Below, one piece after another: positions 17,263 through 25,476 of a stretch of 27,085 nt of DNA. The position numbers and the translations under genes were made by a program. Source of the stretch: Leptolyngbyaceae cyanobacterium SM1_3_5 (GTDB lineage: Bacteria > Cyanobacteriota > Cyanobacteriia > Elainellales > Elainellaceae); contig JAAUTJ010000006.1 of assembly GCA_012031475.1 (NCBI GenBank), positions 1 to 27,085 of the forward strand, read 5' to 3'. How positions within the stretch are numbered: the stretch's first letter is position 1; each line of letters begins with the position of its first letter. The notes below the pieces were generated by a model. The model was not told the DNA's origin and ran no database searches. It saw nothing but the letters and a program-made list of their open reading frames with translations.

Positions 17263-18138
17263 TCAACCTTTCAAGAATCCCTGCTGCAACAAAGTCCGAA
17301 TTCCTTCGGAATACATCAAGTGACGAATTTTTCCGACATAGTGACGACAAGGAGCGCTGTCAATTCCGCCTTCTAAATGAACTGAATACTCAGGCGGAAG
17401 TAGTTCAGTTCCAAATCGGGAACTGCATAGCGCGTAGAGTGTTTGTTCGATCCGCCAGAAGTGCCCGATCGCATCCGGCAATCCTAGAAACTCTTCAATC
17501 CAATCGAGGTTGAGAGACGCTTTATGAATCAGTCCTAGCCCAGAATTGAAGCGATCGATTAGCTCAAATCCACACTGCTGTCGAACCGTTTCTGCATTCA
17601 CGGTGTAAGCACTAGAAGTATCGCCATTTACGCTATTGAGGTGATAGTTTGGGTCTTCAATTCGCTTTAGAAGTTCGATAGGTTCTGCAAAAAACAAAAT
17701 ATCGCTATCAAGCAGCAGCATTCGATCGCTCTCTAGATAGCTGGCAAAATCAAATACTTTGGGCGAAAGCGGATTTGTTTTGCGAAACTCTAAGCAGCAA
17801 GGATAATTTGCTAGCTCAGCAAAAACACGAGCGTCAGCGCTGGGGCGATCGATGATGCGAGCATTGGGAAAATGATGTTGAAGCGTGGCGCGATCGCTTT
17901 CGGTTAAAGTGCCGTCGTCATGAATACAGAGGGCATATTGGCGCTTGGAATAGTGATAGAACGTCTTCAGCGTCCAAACTAAATTCAGCCAGTCTTTTGC
18001 ACAGGTAAAGACGTGAATTTCGCAGGCGCGATCGGTTGTGTGGGCGATCGGCTGCGTGTCTAAGATACGAAATCTGACCGTATCTCGATAATAGGCTGTG
18101 CCCAAACCATGCTCGTATTTCTGACGAAATTTGAGCAT
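17263..18138 (-). CDS. GT-A-like putative glycosyltransferase with DxD motif
   Basis: About 291 residues from the ATG at 18138, which has AGGAG 5 bases upstream; the frame runs on to 18189. Features are EIHVFTCAKDWLNLVWTLKT, ALCIHDDGTLTESD, SPKVFDFASYLESDRMLLLD, the metal site DSDILFF and FNSGLGLIHK. A late motif reads CRHYVGKIRHLMYSEGIRTL. DSDILFF followed by an F-N-x-G strand recalls GT8-type retaining GT-A enzymes. The H-x-V-G-x-x-R-H-x-M-Y motif is shared with the damaged gene at 6394 and seems to mark a distinct family. I would expect sugar transfer, but I do not recognise a characterised relative. It precedes the PP-loop gene and follows a GT4 after a 252-bp spacer, the longest inside the array. 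Confidence 0.72.
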   Translation of the reverse strand: MLKFRQKYEHGLGTAYYRDTVRFRILDTQPIAHTTDRACEIHVFTCAKDWLNLVWTLKTFYHYSKRQYALCIHDDGTLTESDRATLQHHFPNARIIDRPSADARVFAELANYPCCLEFRKTNPLSPKVFDFASYLESDRMLLLDSDILFFAEPIELLKRIEDPNYHLNSVNGDTSSAYTVNAETVRQQCGFELIDRFNSGLGLIHKASLNLDWIEEFLGLPDAIGHFWRIEQTLYALCSSRFGTELLPPEYSVHLEGGIDSAPCRHYVGKIRHLMYSEGIRTLLQQGFLKG

Positions 18139-18390
18139 CATTGCTCCTAAAGACATTGAAGGCACTCCGTTGAATGAAAGAAGAATCATCTAGCAGGTTG
18201 ACAAGGCTTTGTAGTGGGAGCGGTAGCAGGTTGAAAAGCGTTCAACTCCAATCTCGATCGAGGTGTTTAATGATATTCGTTAGCTGAGCAGTACCTTCAA
18301 AATTTGCTTGCGCTAATTGCCGCCGACAGCGGCGAAATCCGGTGAGGCCAGCCGCGCCTACGACAAAATTCTAGCCATCCTTTTTCACCT

Positions 18391-19599
18391 TTACTTCTCG
18401 CTGTCAATCACCGACTGGTAATACTCGACAAGCTGAGGGATCGATCGAGTTGGATGCAGTTTGGCGATGCTTTGTTGAGCTTGTTCCTGCATTTCGGTGT
18501 GGGCCTGTTCTTCTAGCTGCCAAGCGCGACAAATTCCGTCTGCAAGTGCCGCTGCATCTCCAGGCCGCACTAGAATTCCAGAAACATGATTCTCGATCAC
18601 CTGCTCAAAGCAGGAGCCAGTAGTCGCAACAATGACCTTTCCCAATCCCATTGCTTCTAAACAAGTATTCGGTAGGTTATCAATCAGCGAGGGCAACACA
18701 ACAACCTTTGCATTTTGAATGAAGGGATAAAGCTTGTCATGCCGCATCGAATTCAAGATTGTGGTGCGATCGCCAAACTCTTTAAGCTTGTCGCGAACAT
18801 AGTCGGCCATTGGTTTTCCATCTGGAGAATGACCACCACCACCAATCAGAAAAACGCGCATCTCATCAAATTGCTTTAACACTTCTGGAAGTGCTTCCGC
18901 TAAAATATGTACGCCTTTCATCTGCGTCATTCTGCCAAAAAAGAGCAGGTAAGGCTGACCTGCATACTGCTCAAAAATGCTGGTGTCGGAAGTGGGTTGC
19001 TCTAAAAAGAAAGGCGTTTCAATTACTTTGACCTCAGGAATGCTGTAGCCTTTTTGAACTTGGCCTGCGACAAAATGCGTGGGCGCATAAAGATGTCGCG
19101 TTCCGGTGACAGCAAGCCGCTCCATCAGCCAGCGAAATTTGACGCCTGCCGTTGGCGAAATGCCAGCAGCAGCATCCCAAAAGGGTCGATAGCTTGACAT
19201 GCGAGTGACAACCGGAATTCTGCGTTCCCAGCGGAAAAATAGTCCGACAGACATGACATTTGCCGCCTGCACAATATCGAATTGAGCGGTTTGATGAATG
19301 TGAAGCCATCGCCGCCAAAGACACCAAGCTGCCTTGAAATCTTGATAGGGGTTATAGAGTACTTTGGGAATCAGCGGATCGATGTGATCGAGAATCATCC
19401 GGCGATCCCAAAGTGGTACAATTCGATGAACGGTGACACCTTGAAATTCGAGTTGGGCGTTTTCAGTCGATCGCGTAAACACATGGACTTCATGTCCTTG
19501 TTCAGCCAAAGCAACGGTGACTCGCCCCAGATAATTCGCCAGCCCTCCTGAATAAGAAGGTTCAGTCACAAACTCAGGCGTAATAAATGCAATTCGCAT
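18391..19599 (-). CDS. GT4-family glycosyltransferase
   Basis: About 402 residues from the ATG at 19599 (MRIAFITPEFVTEPSYSGGL); a TTG at 19629 would add ten residues. The start has the S-G-G-L-A-N-Y acceptor loop typical of GT4 enzymes such as starch-synthase-like and PimA-like transferases. VTRMSSYRPFWDA and YAPTHFVAGQV follow. The donor domain has LLFFGRMTQMKGVHILAEAL, VFLIGGGGHSPDGKPM, and DNLPNTCLEAMGLGKVIVAT with the catalytic-side Glu in place. ENHVSGILVRPGD is the usual C-terminal loop. The frame is intact. It lies 31 bp downstream of the GT2 at 19631 and is probably part of the same transcript. Confidence 0.87.
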   Translation of the reverse strand: MRIAFITPEFVTEPSYSGGLANYLGRVTVALAEQGHEVHVFTRSTENAQLEFQGVTVHRIVPLWDRRMILDHIDPLIPKVLYNPYQDFKAAWCLWRRWLHIHQTAQFDIVQAANVMSVGLFFRWERRIPVVTRMSSYRPFWDAAAGISPTAGVKFRWLMERLAVTGTRHLYAPTHFVAGQVQKGYSIPEVKVIETPFFLEQPTSDTSIFEQYAGQPYLLFFGRMTQMKGVHILAEALPEVLKQFDEMRVFLIGGGGHSPDGKPMADYVRDKLKEFGDRTTILNSMRHDKLYPFIQNAKVVVLPSLIDNLPNTCLEAMGLGKVIVATTGSCFEQVIENHVSGILVRPGDAAALADGICRAWQLEEQAHTEMQEQAQQSIAKLHPTRSIPQLVEYYQSVIDSEK

Positions 19600-19630
19600 T
19601 GTGCTGTTGGTGGTGGATAATCTATGCAAC

Positions 19631-20605
19631 TTAACTAAATAACTTCTTTAAGGCATTTCGATTCGATCGCGCCTGTTTGAGAAGGCTTTCAAGCAGCATC
19701 GGTTCAAGATATTGAGCTAGCAATTTATAAAGCTGTCGCTCTTTATAGGAAAAAGATGGAGAAATTTCTTTTGCGGATTGAAAGCCAGTTTTTGCAATTG
19801 CCTCAGCACCGTCTCGATAAGCAAATATTGAATGTTGAAAGAGCGCTCCTGCTAATGCTTTGCGTCGATTTGGAGTGAGCGCTTCAGGAAGATCATTTTC
19901 TAGTTGCTTAAACAAGTCCATAAAGACCTGCGCCATAAAGCCAGGAGGTTTGGGTGTACGGGTGATACGATTGAGGTCATTATGGTTGCGATGCTTAAAC
20001 AGAAAGTCGTTCAGTTTATGAATTCGCACTCCAGCAGCACCTAAGCGAATATGTAGATCAACTTCTTGCGCTCCGGCCAGCCCTTTTCTAAAACCTTTGA
20101 CTTTTTCTAGAAATTGGCGACGGTGGAGCGGTCCTTCAGTTCCAAAACCGTTTGATAAGCAGTAGATAAACGGATCACATCCATCCGGTGAAGGCAGATT
20201 GAGCAGCTTTTTAATCGGACGTTGGGGGCGATCGTCACCAAACAAATAGCCGTTGCAAAATACCAGGTCAGCTTGATTGGCCTGCAAGACTGGAACCTGC
20301 GTTTCTAGTTTGTTTGTCAACAGAACATCATCTGCATCCAAAAACTGGATGAACTCACCTTGGCTAAGCTGTAGACCGAGATTGCGAGCAGCACACGCCC
20401 CTTGATGGTCGATCTGCTCTAACCGAACGCGATCGCCAAGCGAACGAACTACCTCAACACTGCGATCGGTTGAGCCGTCGTCAACCACAATTACCTCGAC
20501 ATTCGTGTAGGTTTGGTTGAGAGCGCTTTCGATCGCTTCTCCTACATATGGCTTAGCGTTGTAGCAAGGAATAATAACGCTGACTAATGGATTAGAACTA
20601 CTCAT
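19631..20605 (-). CDS. GT2-family glycosyltransferase
   Basis: 324-residue GT2, intact, with a good ribosome binding site (AGGAAGAG just before the ATG at 20605). It reads VSVIIPCYNAKPYVGEAIES, EVIVVDDGSTDRSVEVVRSL, GACAARNLGLQLSQGEFIQF, the metal site LDADDVLLTNKLE and GAQEVDLHIRLGAAG at the base region. The N-terminal half is strikingly like the GT2 at 11961, so gene duplication within the cluster is likely. It is predicted to transfer one sugar onto a lipid carrier intermediate on the inner side of the membrane. It is followed 31 bp later by the GT4 gene and preceded by a 32-bp gap. Confidence 0.88.
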   Translation of the reverse strand: MSSSNPLVSVIIPCYNAKPYVGEAIESALNQTYTNVEVIVVDDGSTDRSVEVVRSLGDRVRLEQIDHQGACAARNLGLQLSQGEFIQFLDADDVLLTNKLETQVPVLQANQADLVFCNGYLFGDDRPQRPIKKLLNLPSPDGCDPFIYCLSNGFGTEGPLHRRQFLEKVKGFRKGLAGAQEVDLHIRLGAAGVRIHKLNDFLFKHRNHNDLNRITRTPKPPGFMAQVFMDLFKQLENDLPEALTPNRRKALAGALFQHSIFAYRDGAEAIAKTGFQSAKEISPSFSYKERQLYKLLAQYLEPMLLESLLKQARSNRNALKKLFS

Positions 20606-20637
20606 AAACTCTTCCTGCTGTGCTTCTTACTCTTCCG

Positions 20638-21636
20638 TCATCTGTCTGCGCCAGCAACGCTATCACTGGCTAGAATTCGATCGAGGTTTTCTCTGTCGAT
20701 CGCACCTGCACTAACTATGTTCAAAAATGCACCTTCACAGCAAATTTTTTGCCGCGAAAGCTCGATTTTAGGAATAATTTGAAGAATATTCCAGAAGGCT
20801 AAAATCCTAGCTTTTGCTTCTTTATGCGATCCTCGACTGCTGTGCGTTAAGATATCTTGAATCACTGATTTGGTGATCGAGAGGTAGCGGTAAATGACGT
20901 TGTGCTTTGAATGTTTTAGGACAGCCGTATAGTGACCAAAATATTTTGCTGCTAGGCGTTTCACTGAAATGCCGCGATCGGAAATGCTTTTTTCCATGTG
21001 ATGCCCTTTTGCGCTGGAGGCAACTCCAACCTTAAATCCTGCTGCGCGAATTCTGGCTGCAAGGTCGTCGTCTTCGCCATACATGAAGTAGATCGGATCA
21101 AAGCCGCCTGCTTTTTTAAGGGCAGTGCTATTCATCATCCAAAGCGCGGCGGGTACAAAATTCACCTCATAGATGGTTGATAGCTCAGTTTCAGCTTCAA
21201 GAAGTGCAGGAGCAAACAGCTTAACGTAGCGATGAAAGCCCTGATGCCAGCTTTGGCTATCATATTGAAGGTGCAGTGGACTAAGAATTCCATAATCAGG
21301 ATTCGCCGCCGCAACTGCTAACATTTCACTTAGGGCATCTTCCTCAAGCCAAGCATCTTGGTTGAGGAGAAAAACAAACTCTGCTTGGTTGGCCAGCGCC
21401 CAGTTGATGCCAATATTGTTCGCTTTACCAAAGCCTAAGTTGACACTAGACTGTATCAATTTAACTTCGGGAAAGTTGTTTTGAACAATTTGATCAGTGC
21501 CATCAGAGGAGTTGTTATCTACAACAATGATCGCCGTGCTTACGCTAGATTTGTACAAAGAATCGATGCATTTTCCGATGTATTCTCTCGCGTTGTATGT
21601 TACGATCACAGTTGCGATCGTTGGCTGATTTTGCAT
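20638..21636 (-). CDS. GT2-family glycosyltransferase, rhamnosyltransferase-like
   Basis: About 332 residues from ATG 21636, set by GGAGG 5-6 bases upstream; a GTG at 21648 is in frame but lies inside that ribosome binding site. Signatures are ATVIVTYNAREYIGKCIDSL, AIIVVDNNSSDGTDQIV, NLGFGKANNIGINWAL, and LLNQDAWLEEDALSEM. The last has the N-x-D form of the metal motif rather than D-x-D. FVPAALWMMNSTALKKAGGF and YGEDDDLAARIRAAGFKVG follow. The NLGFGKANN-LLNQD-GEDDDL pattern fits WbbL-like rhamnosyltransferases, so dTDP-rhamnose is a possible donor; this is inference. No dTDP-rhamnose genes are in the window. It lies 26 bp after the GT2 at 21663. Confidence 0.85.
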   Translation of the reverse strand: MQNQPTIATVIVTYNAREYIGKCIDSLYKSSVSTAIIVVDNNSSDGTDQIVQNNFPEVKLIQSSVNLGFGKANNIGINWALANQAEFVFLLNQDAWLEEDALSEMLAVAAANPDYGILSPLHLQYDSQSWHQGFHRYVKLFAPALLEAETELSTIYEVNFVPAALWMMNSTALKKAGGFDPIYFMYGEDDDLAARIRAAGFKVGVASSAKGHHMEKSISDRGISVKRLAAKYFGHYTAVLKHSKHNVIYRYLSITKSVIQDILTHSSRGSHKEAKARILAFWNILQIIPKIELSRQKICCEGAFLNIVSAGAIDRENLDRILASDSVAGADR

Positions 21637-21662
21637 GATTTCCTCCACAACTTAGTTTCGTG

Positions 21663-22589
21663 TTACTCAATTAGCCTTTCATTATTTAACAGACTAGACC
21701 AAGTCTTTCTAGCTGCAAAGAAGTTGTCGATGCCTATTATGCGACTGCAAAAAGTAAGGAAAGTATTGGATGATGTCCAGCCGCAAATACCAAAAGATCG
21801 AGCAACTTTAACTGCATATTGAGAATCTTTAATAAATCCCCGATAGTGTAAGTTCCATGCTGCATTTAATATTTTTTCTCCAACATAGGGACGGAGCGAA
21901 TCAGGAATGTTTTGTAATATTTGCTCATACATCACAACAAGCGCCATTTCCTTCTCATTCCAAGATTTTCTATCTAGAAGAGAACCTGTTTGTCTTACTC
22001 GATGAACTAAAGTTTTATCAACGTGTTTGAATGTCAAGCCAAGAAGGGCTAGCTGTATTGTCAGCAATTTATCTTCGCAGACATCTATTTGCTCATTAAA
22101 ACCTCCAGCCTTAAGAAAAGCTTGTTTAGGAAAAACAGTTCTGTTGAGGTGAAGCATTTGCTGGATTACTCCTAAGAGAACCCCATGCTCGTCGTTTACT
22201 TGAAGGGCAGATGAGTAATATGTTTTTTCATTGTAAGAGGTCTTCATGTCACAATAAGCCACTACATCTTCTGATAGGTGTAGTAACATGTTCTCTACGA
22301 AATCAAGAGATAGTGAATCATCAGCATCATGAAAATGAAGAAAATCGCTCTTAGCTGCTTCAGCAAGGCGGTTACGCGCGTATGACGGACCTTTGTTTAA
22401 CCTGCCCGATAGAAGTTGAACGCCTTTGAAGGAGCGGATGACTTCAGAAGTTTTATCTGTGCTACCATCGTCATAACAAATAATTTCATCAAAAGAAACA
22501 CCTTGAGACAAAGCCTTCCCAAGCAAATCTACAATTGAACTTTCAGCGTTAAAGCAGGGAATTAACAAAGATAACGTAGGGGATTGCAT
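21663..22589 (-). CDS. GT2-family glycosyltransferase
   Basis: 308-residue GT2. It opens LSLLIPCFNAESSIVDLLGK, then EIICYDDGSTDKTSEVIRSF, GPSYARNRLAEAAKSDFLHF, metal site HDADDSLSLDFV, and VCEDKLLTIQLALLGL as the base region. The C-terminal 80 residues hold no clear membrane segment. Codons here look more AT-rich than in the left part of the window, as in the neighbouring pyruvyl-transferase gene, which may reflect separate acquisition of this section. It starts 98 bp after the pyruvyl-transferase gene. No clear Shine-Dalgarno precedes the ATG. The frame is intact. Confidence 0.86.
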   Translation of the reverse strand: MQSPTLSLLIPCFNAESSIVDLLGKALSQGVSFDEIICYDDGSTDKTSEVIRSFKGVQLLSGRLNKGPSYARNRLAEAAKSDFLHFHDADDSLSLDFVENMLLHLSEDVVAYCDMKTSYNEKTYYSSALQVNDEHGVLLGVIQQMLHLNRTVFPKQAFLKAGGFNEQIDVCEDKLLTIQLALLGLTFKHVDKTLVHRVRQTGSLLDRKSWNEKEMALVVMYEQILQNIPDSLRPYVGEKILNAAWNLHYRGFIKDSQYAVKVARSFGICGWTSSNTFLTFCSRIIGIDNFFAARKTWSSLLNNERLIE

Positions 22590-22687
22590 GATGGGTAACG
22601 TCCTCGTTTACATTAAGATCAAACTGATGAATAATATGGAAATTTGCCTGCTACCTTCTCGATTTGAGAAGGTGAATAGTCAATCGT

Positions 22688-23593
22688 TTAGAAGAAATAT
22701 CCAGCTTGAACATCTTCTTTAAACTGCTGTAATCGCGTTTCTAACTCAACTGTCAGATGTTCTAACTGCTTTTCCTTGCTGAGGGTTGGACGAATAGTTT
22801 TTGCAATCTCATCCAAACGACGTGTTGCGTATTTTTGCTGAATTAAGTTACTAGCAGCATGAAAAACTGTTTTACAGCCACCTTTAATATCTTTGTTAAA
22901 GGTTTGGTAAATATCTTTAGTTGACAGATCTTGTAAAGCTGGAATTTGTTGAGGTTGATACTCAACCTGGATTGATGCACACCAATCCCACCACTTAAAC
23001 GGCAAAATTGAAGGTGTAGAATGTACGGGAATCCAAGGCACTCGCAATGCGTCAGCAAGGATTGCACCATGCATTGCTTCTGCTAACAACACTTCAGTCT
23101 GATCGATCGCCCTTAAGACTTGATCAACAGGCCAGCGAGCATCAATATAGCCAAACCCAAGCGCCTGACAAACCGATCGCCATTTCTTTTCAGCAAGAAT
23201 AGATTGAGAGAAGTGTGGCATGTAGGAGAATCGGTGAACTTTTGAGCATTTGGACTGAAAAACTCTTCGTGTTAATAAAGCACCATCTGCCACAGCAAGA
23301 CTCTCTGGCAGCCCTAGTTTCTGAGCAGATAATGGACCTCTTACACAATAAATTTTCCAGGATTCATCAACCGCAGGTAATCCTTTGCTATACCCAACTC
23401 CCGTACTGAATACGACAACTTGCCGCGCATTACGAACTCGAATATTGGCATAGTCATTCAGTAATGTGCCAATTCCCAAAAAGGCTGTAGTTTCTTGATC
23501 GTCAAACACATCTGGTATGAGTTGGTTCCAGAGCCAGGGATTCAACTCATCACCAAAATTTGGAGTGCTTTTGCGAAAAAAGTGTAACTTCAT
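22688..23593 (-). CDS. Polysaccharide pyruvyl-transferase family protein
   Basis: 301-residue intact member of the PS_pyruv_trans family (CsaB-like). Motifs are NFGDELNPWLWNQLIPD near the N terminus, FLGIGTLLNDY, VVFSTGVGYSK, YCVRGPLSAQKLGL, and AVADGALLTRRVF. SYMPHFSQS and the diagnostic EAMHGAILADALRVPW follow. The last 60 residues are charged and heptad-like (LDEIAKT to LETRLQQF), probably a short coiled coil. Known members put pyruvate from phosphoenolpyruvate on sugar hydroxyls as acidic ketals, on cell-wall or exopolysaccharides. The paralog at 13991 has the same motifs. It follows the ABC transporter gene by 55 bp. Confidence 0.85.
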   Translation of the reverse strand: MKLHFFRKSTPNFGDELNPWLWNQLIPDVFDDQETTAFLGIGTLLNDYANIRVRNARQVVVFSTGVGYSKGLPAVDESWKIYCVRGPLSAQKLGLPESLAVADGALLTRRVFQSKCSKVHRFSYMPHFSQSILAEKKWRSVCQALGFGYIDARWPVDQVLRAIDQTEVLLAEAMHGAILADALRVPWIPVHSTPSILPFKWWDWCASIQVEYQPQQIPALQDLSTKDIYQTFNKDIKGGCKTVFHAASNLIQQKYATRRLDEIAKTIRPTLSKEKQLEHLTVELETRLQQFKEDVQAGYFF

Positions 23594-23648
23594 GTACTAT
23601 TCCTAGTGCATTTATAATAAACTTTGTAGAATTCTTGGGCTGTTTTTC

Positions 23649-25446
23649 TCAAGCCGTTTTTCGTTCTGTATGCTGCATTTTGCACAGGCGGGCGTATTGA
23701 CCTTGTTGAGCAATCAGTTCCTCATGAGTGCCCAGTTCGATTACTCTTCCTTGATCCATCACCGCAATTTGATCAGCCTTTTGAACGGTGGAAAGACGAT
23801 GGGCAATGACTAGCGTTGTTCGATCGCGACTCAAGCTATCGATCGCCTGCTGCACCAGCCGTTCAGACACAGTATCAAGCGCACTGGTTGCCTCGTCGAG
23901 AATCAAAATCTCTGGATTTTGTAGGAGGGCACGAGCGATCGCAATTCGCTGTCGCTGTCCACCTGAAAGCATTACGCCGCGATCGCCAATTTTTGGTGTC
24001 TAGACCCTCTTCAAGCTGCTGAATAAATTCGTAGGCGTTGGCTTGTTGGGCTGCGGCAATAATGTCCGCGTCTGTTGCATCGGCACAGCCATAAGCGATA
24101 TTGTCTCGCACCGAAGCGTTAAACAAGAATGTATCTTGGCTGACAATTCCCATCGATCGACGTAGCGTTTGGTAGTCGAATTCTCGCAGGTCTTTCCCGT
24201 CAATTTTAATGCAGCCTCCGGTCGGCTCATAGAAGCGAGGTAACAAATCTGCCATTGTCGATTTGCCTGCTCCAGAAGATCCAACCAGCGCCAAAGTTGT
24301 GTTGCGAGGCAGGTAGAGATCGACTTCTTTAAGAATTTGCTTTTTGTGTCCAGGATAGGCAAATGAGATGCGGTTAAAGTGAATTCCTTGTTTCAAAGCA
24401 GTAAAGGGAACTGACCCATTCTGCATAAATGGTTTGTTGGAGCGTTGAAGAAAATCGATCGTAATTTCGAGGCTCGAACTGAGATTTGCAAACTGGCTCC
24501 GATAGCCATTCAGTTGAGCAACCAGTGGCAAAGTCCGAAACAAAATAAATAGGTAAGTCAGCAGCGTTGATGAATAGGCTGCAAGCTGGTTTGATAGAAA
24601 TAACCGACCCAGAAAAATAATGGCGATGAGCGCTAATATCCCAGTCATTTCGCTGACAGGCTGAATGACTGCTGAGTTAGCTTGCGATCGAAATTCTACT
24701 TGTTCGCGATCGTGATTGAGTTGTCGCAGTCGCTCCAGTTGGTCTTCCTCGGTCGCAGTGGCTCGCACCAGCCGCATTCCAGACAATAGTTCTAAGCCCG
24801 CAATACTATATCGTTTACTGGCTGCTGAAAGCTGCTGGCCGTAGATTTTAGAACGGGCGATCGTGCGCTGATTGACAATAGCAACCAGGGCAAGCAGCAG
24901 CGTTGCAATCAGTGTAAGCTGCCAGGAAATTGTCAGCAGGATGCCAATAAAAACGATCGCAGTCGTCGAAAGAATAAAAACCTGCATCACGACCGAAACT
25001 GAAGAGGCAGCGCGGTTGATTTCGGTTTCTAGTCGATTTTTGATGTCGCCGATGCCAAGCTTGGTAAAGAAATCAATATCTACCTGTAGCAGCAAGCGCA
25101 ACGCTTCTTCTTTCAGATTAAATGTCAATCGCTGCTTCAGGCGCGTTGATGTGAGAATGCTGGCGTAAGAAGCTAAGTTTTTGAGCAGGATCATCAGCAG
25201 AATGATCCCCATCAGAACAAGGAGGTTGAGTTGCCCGTTGGTTTGAAAAAGATCAAGCAGCTTTTGAATCATCGGTGGCATTGCTCCGATCGCAATGTCT
25301 TGGCCCAGAAAACCGAGGAGAACCGGAATGATCAATGCGGTTCCAACACCGTTGAACAAAGCGCTGCTGAATCCTAAAAGAACGCAGAGGCTACTTAGCT
25401 TTGAATATTGCCGAATCAGACCGAATAAAAACCGATGTTTGGACAT
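23649..25446 (-). pseudogene. MsbA/PglK-like ABC exporter half-transporter, broken by one frameshift
   Basis: An N-terminal membrane domain (about residues 1-310, six predicted helices) is followed by an ABC ATPase domain: Walker A GSSGAGKST, Q-loop VSQDTFLF, signature LSGGQRQRIAIARALL, Walker B ILILDEATSALD, and H-loop IAHRLSTV. The signature and everything after it lie in another frame. One extra A in an A5 run on the coding strand (plus-strand T5, 23990-23994) explains this: with four A residues the join reads DTKIGDRGVMLSGGQ, and the product is 598 residues, normal for a homodimeric half-transporter of the lipid-A/lipid-linked-oligosaccharide flippase class. At the head of a glycan cluster, flipping a lipid-linked oligosaccharide is a natural role, but protein or peptide export cannot be excluded. 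It starts 30 bp after the zinc-ribbon gene. Confidence 0.82.
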
Positions 25447-25476
25447 GAGTGACTGAAAGTTAAATCGGGACTGGAG

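Noticed and set aside
18317..18335. Short GC-rich hairpin in the spacer after the GT4 gene at 18391
   Set aside because: The stem is only about seven pairs with one wobble and has no T tract on either side, so I do not call a terminator.
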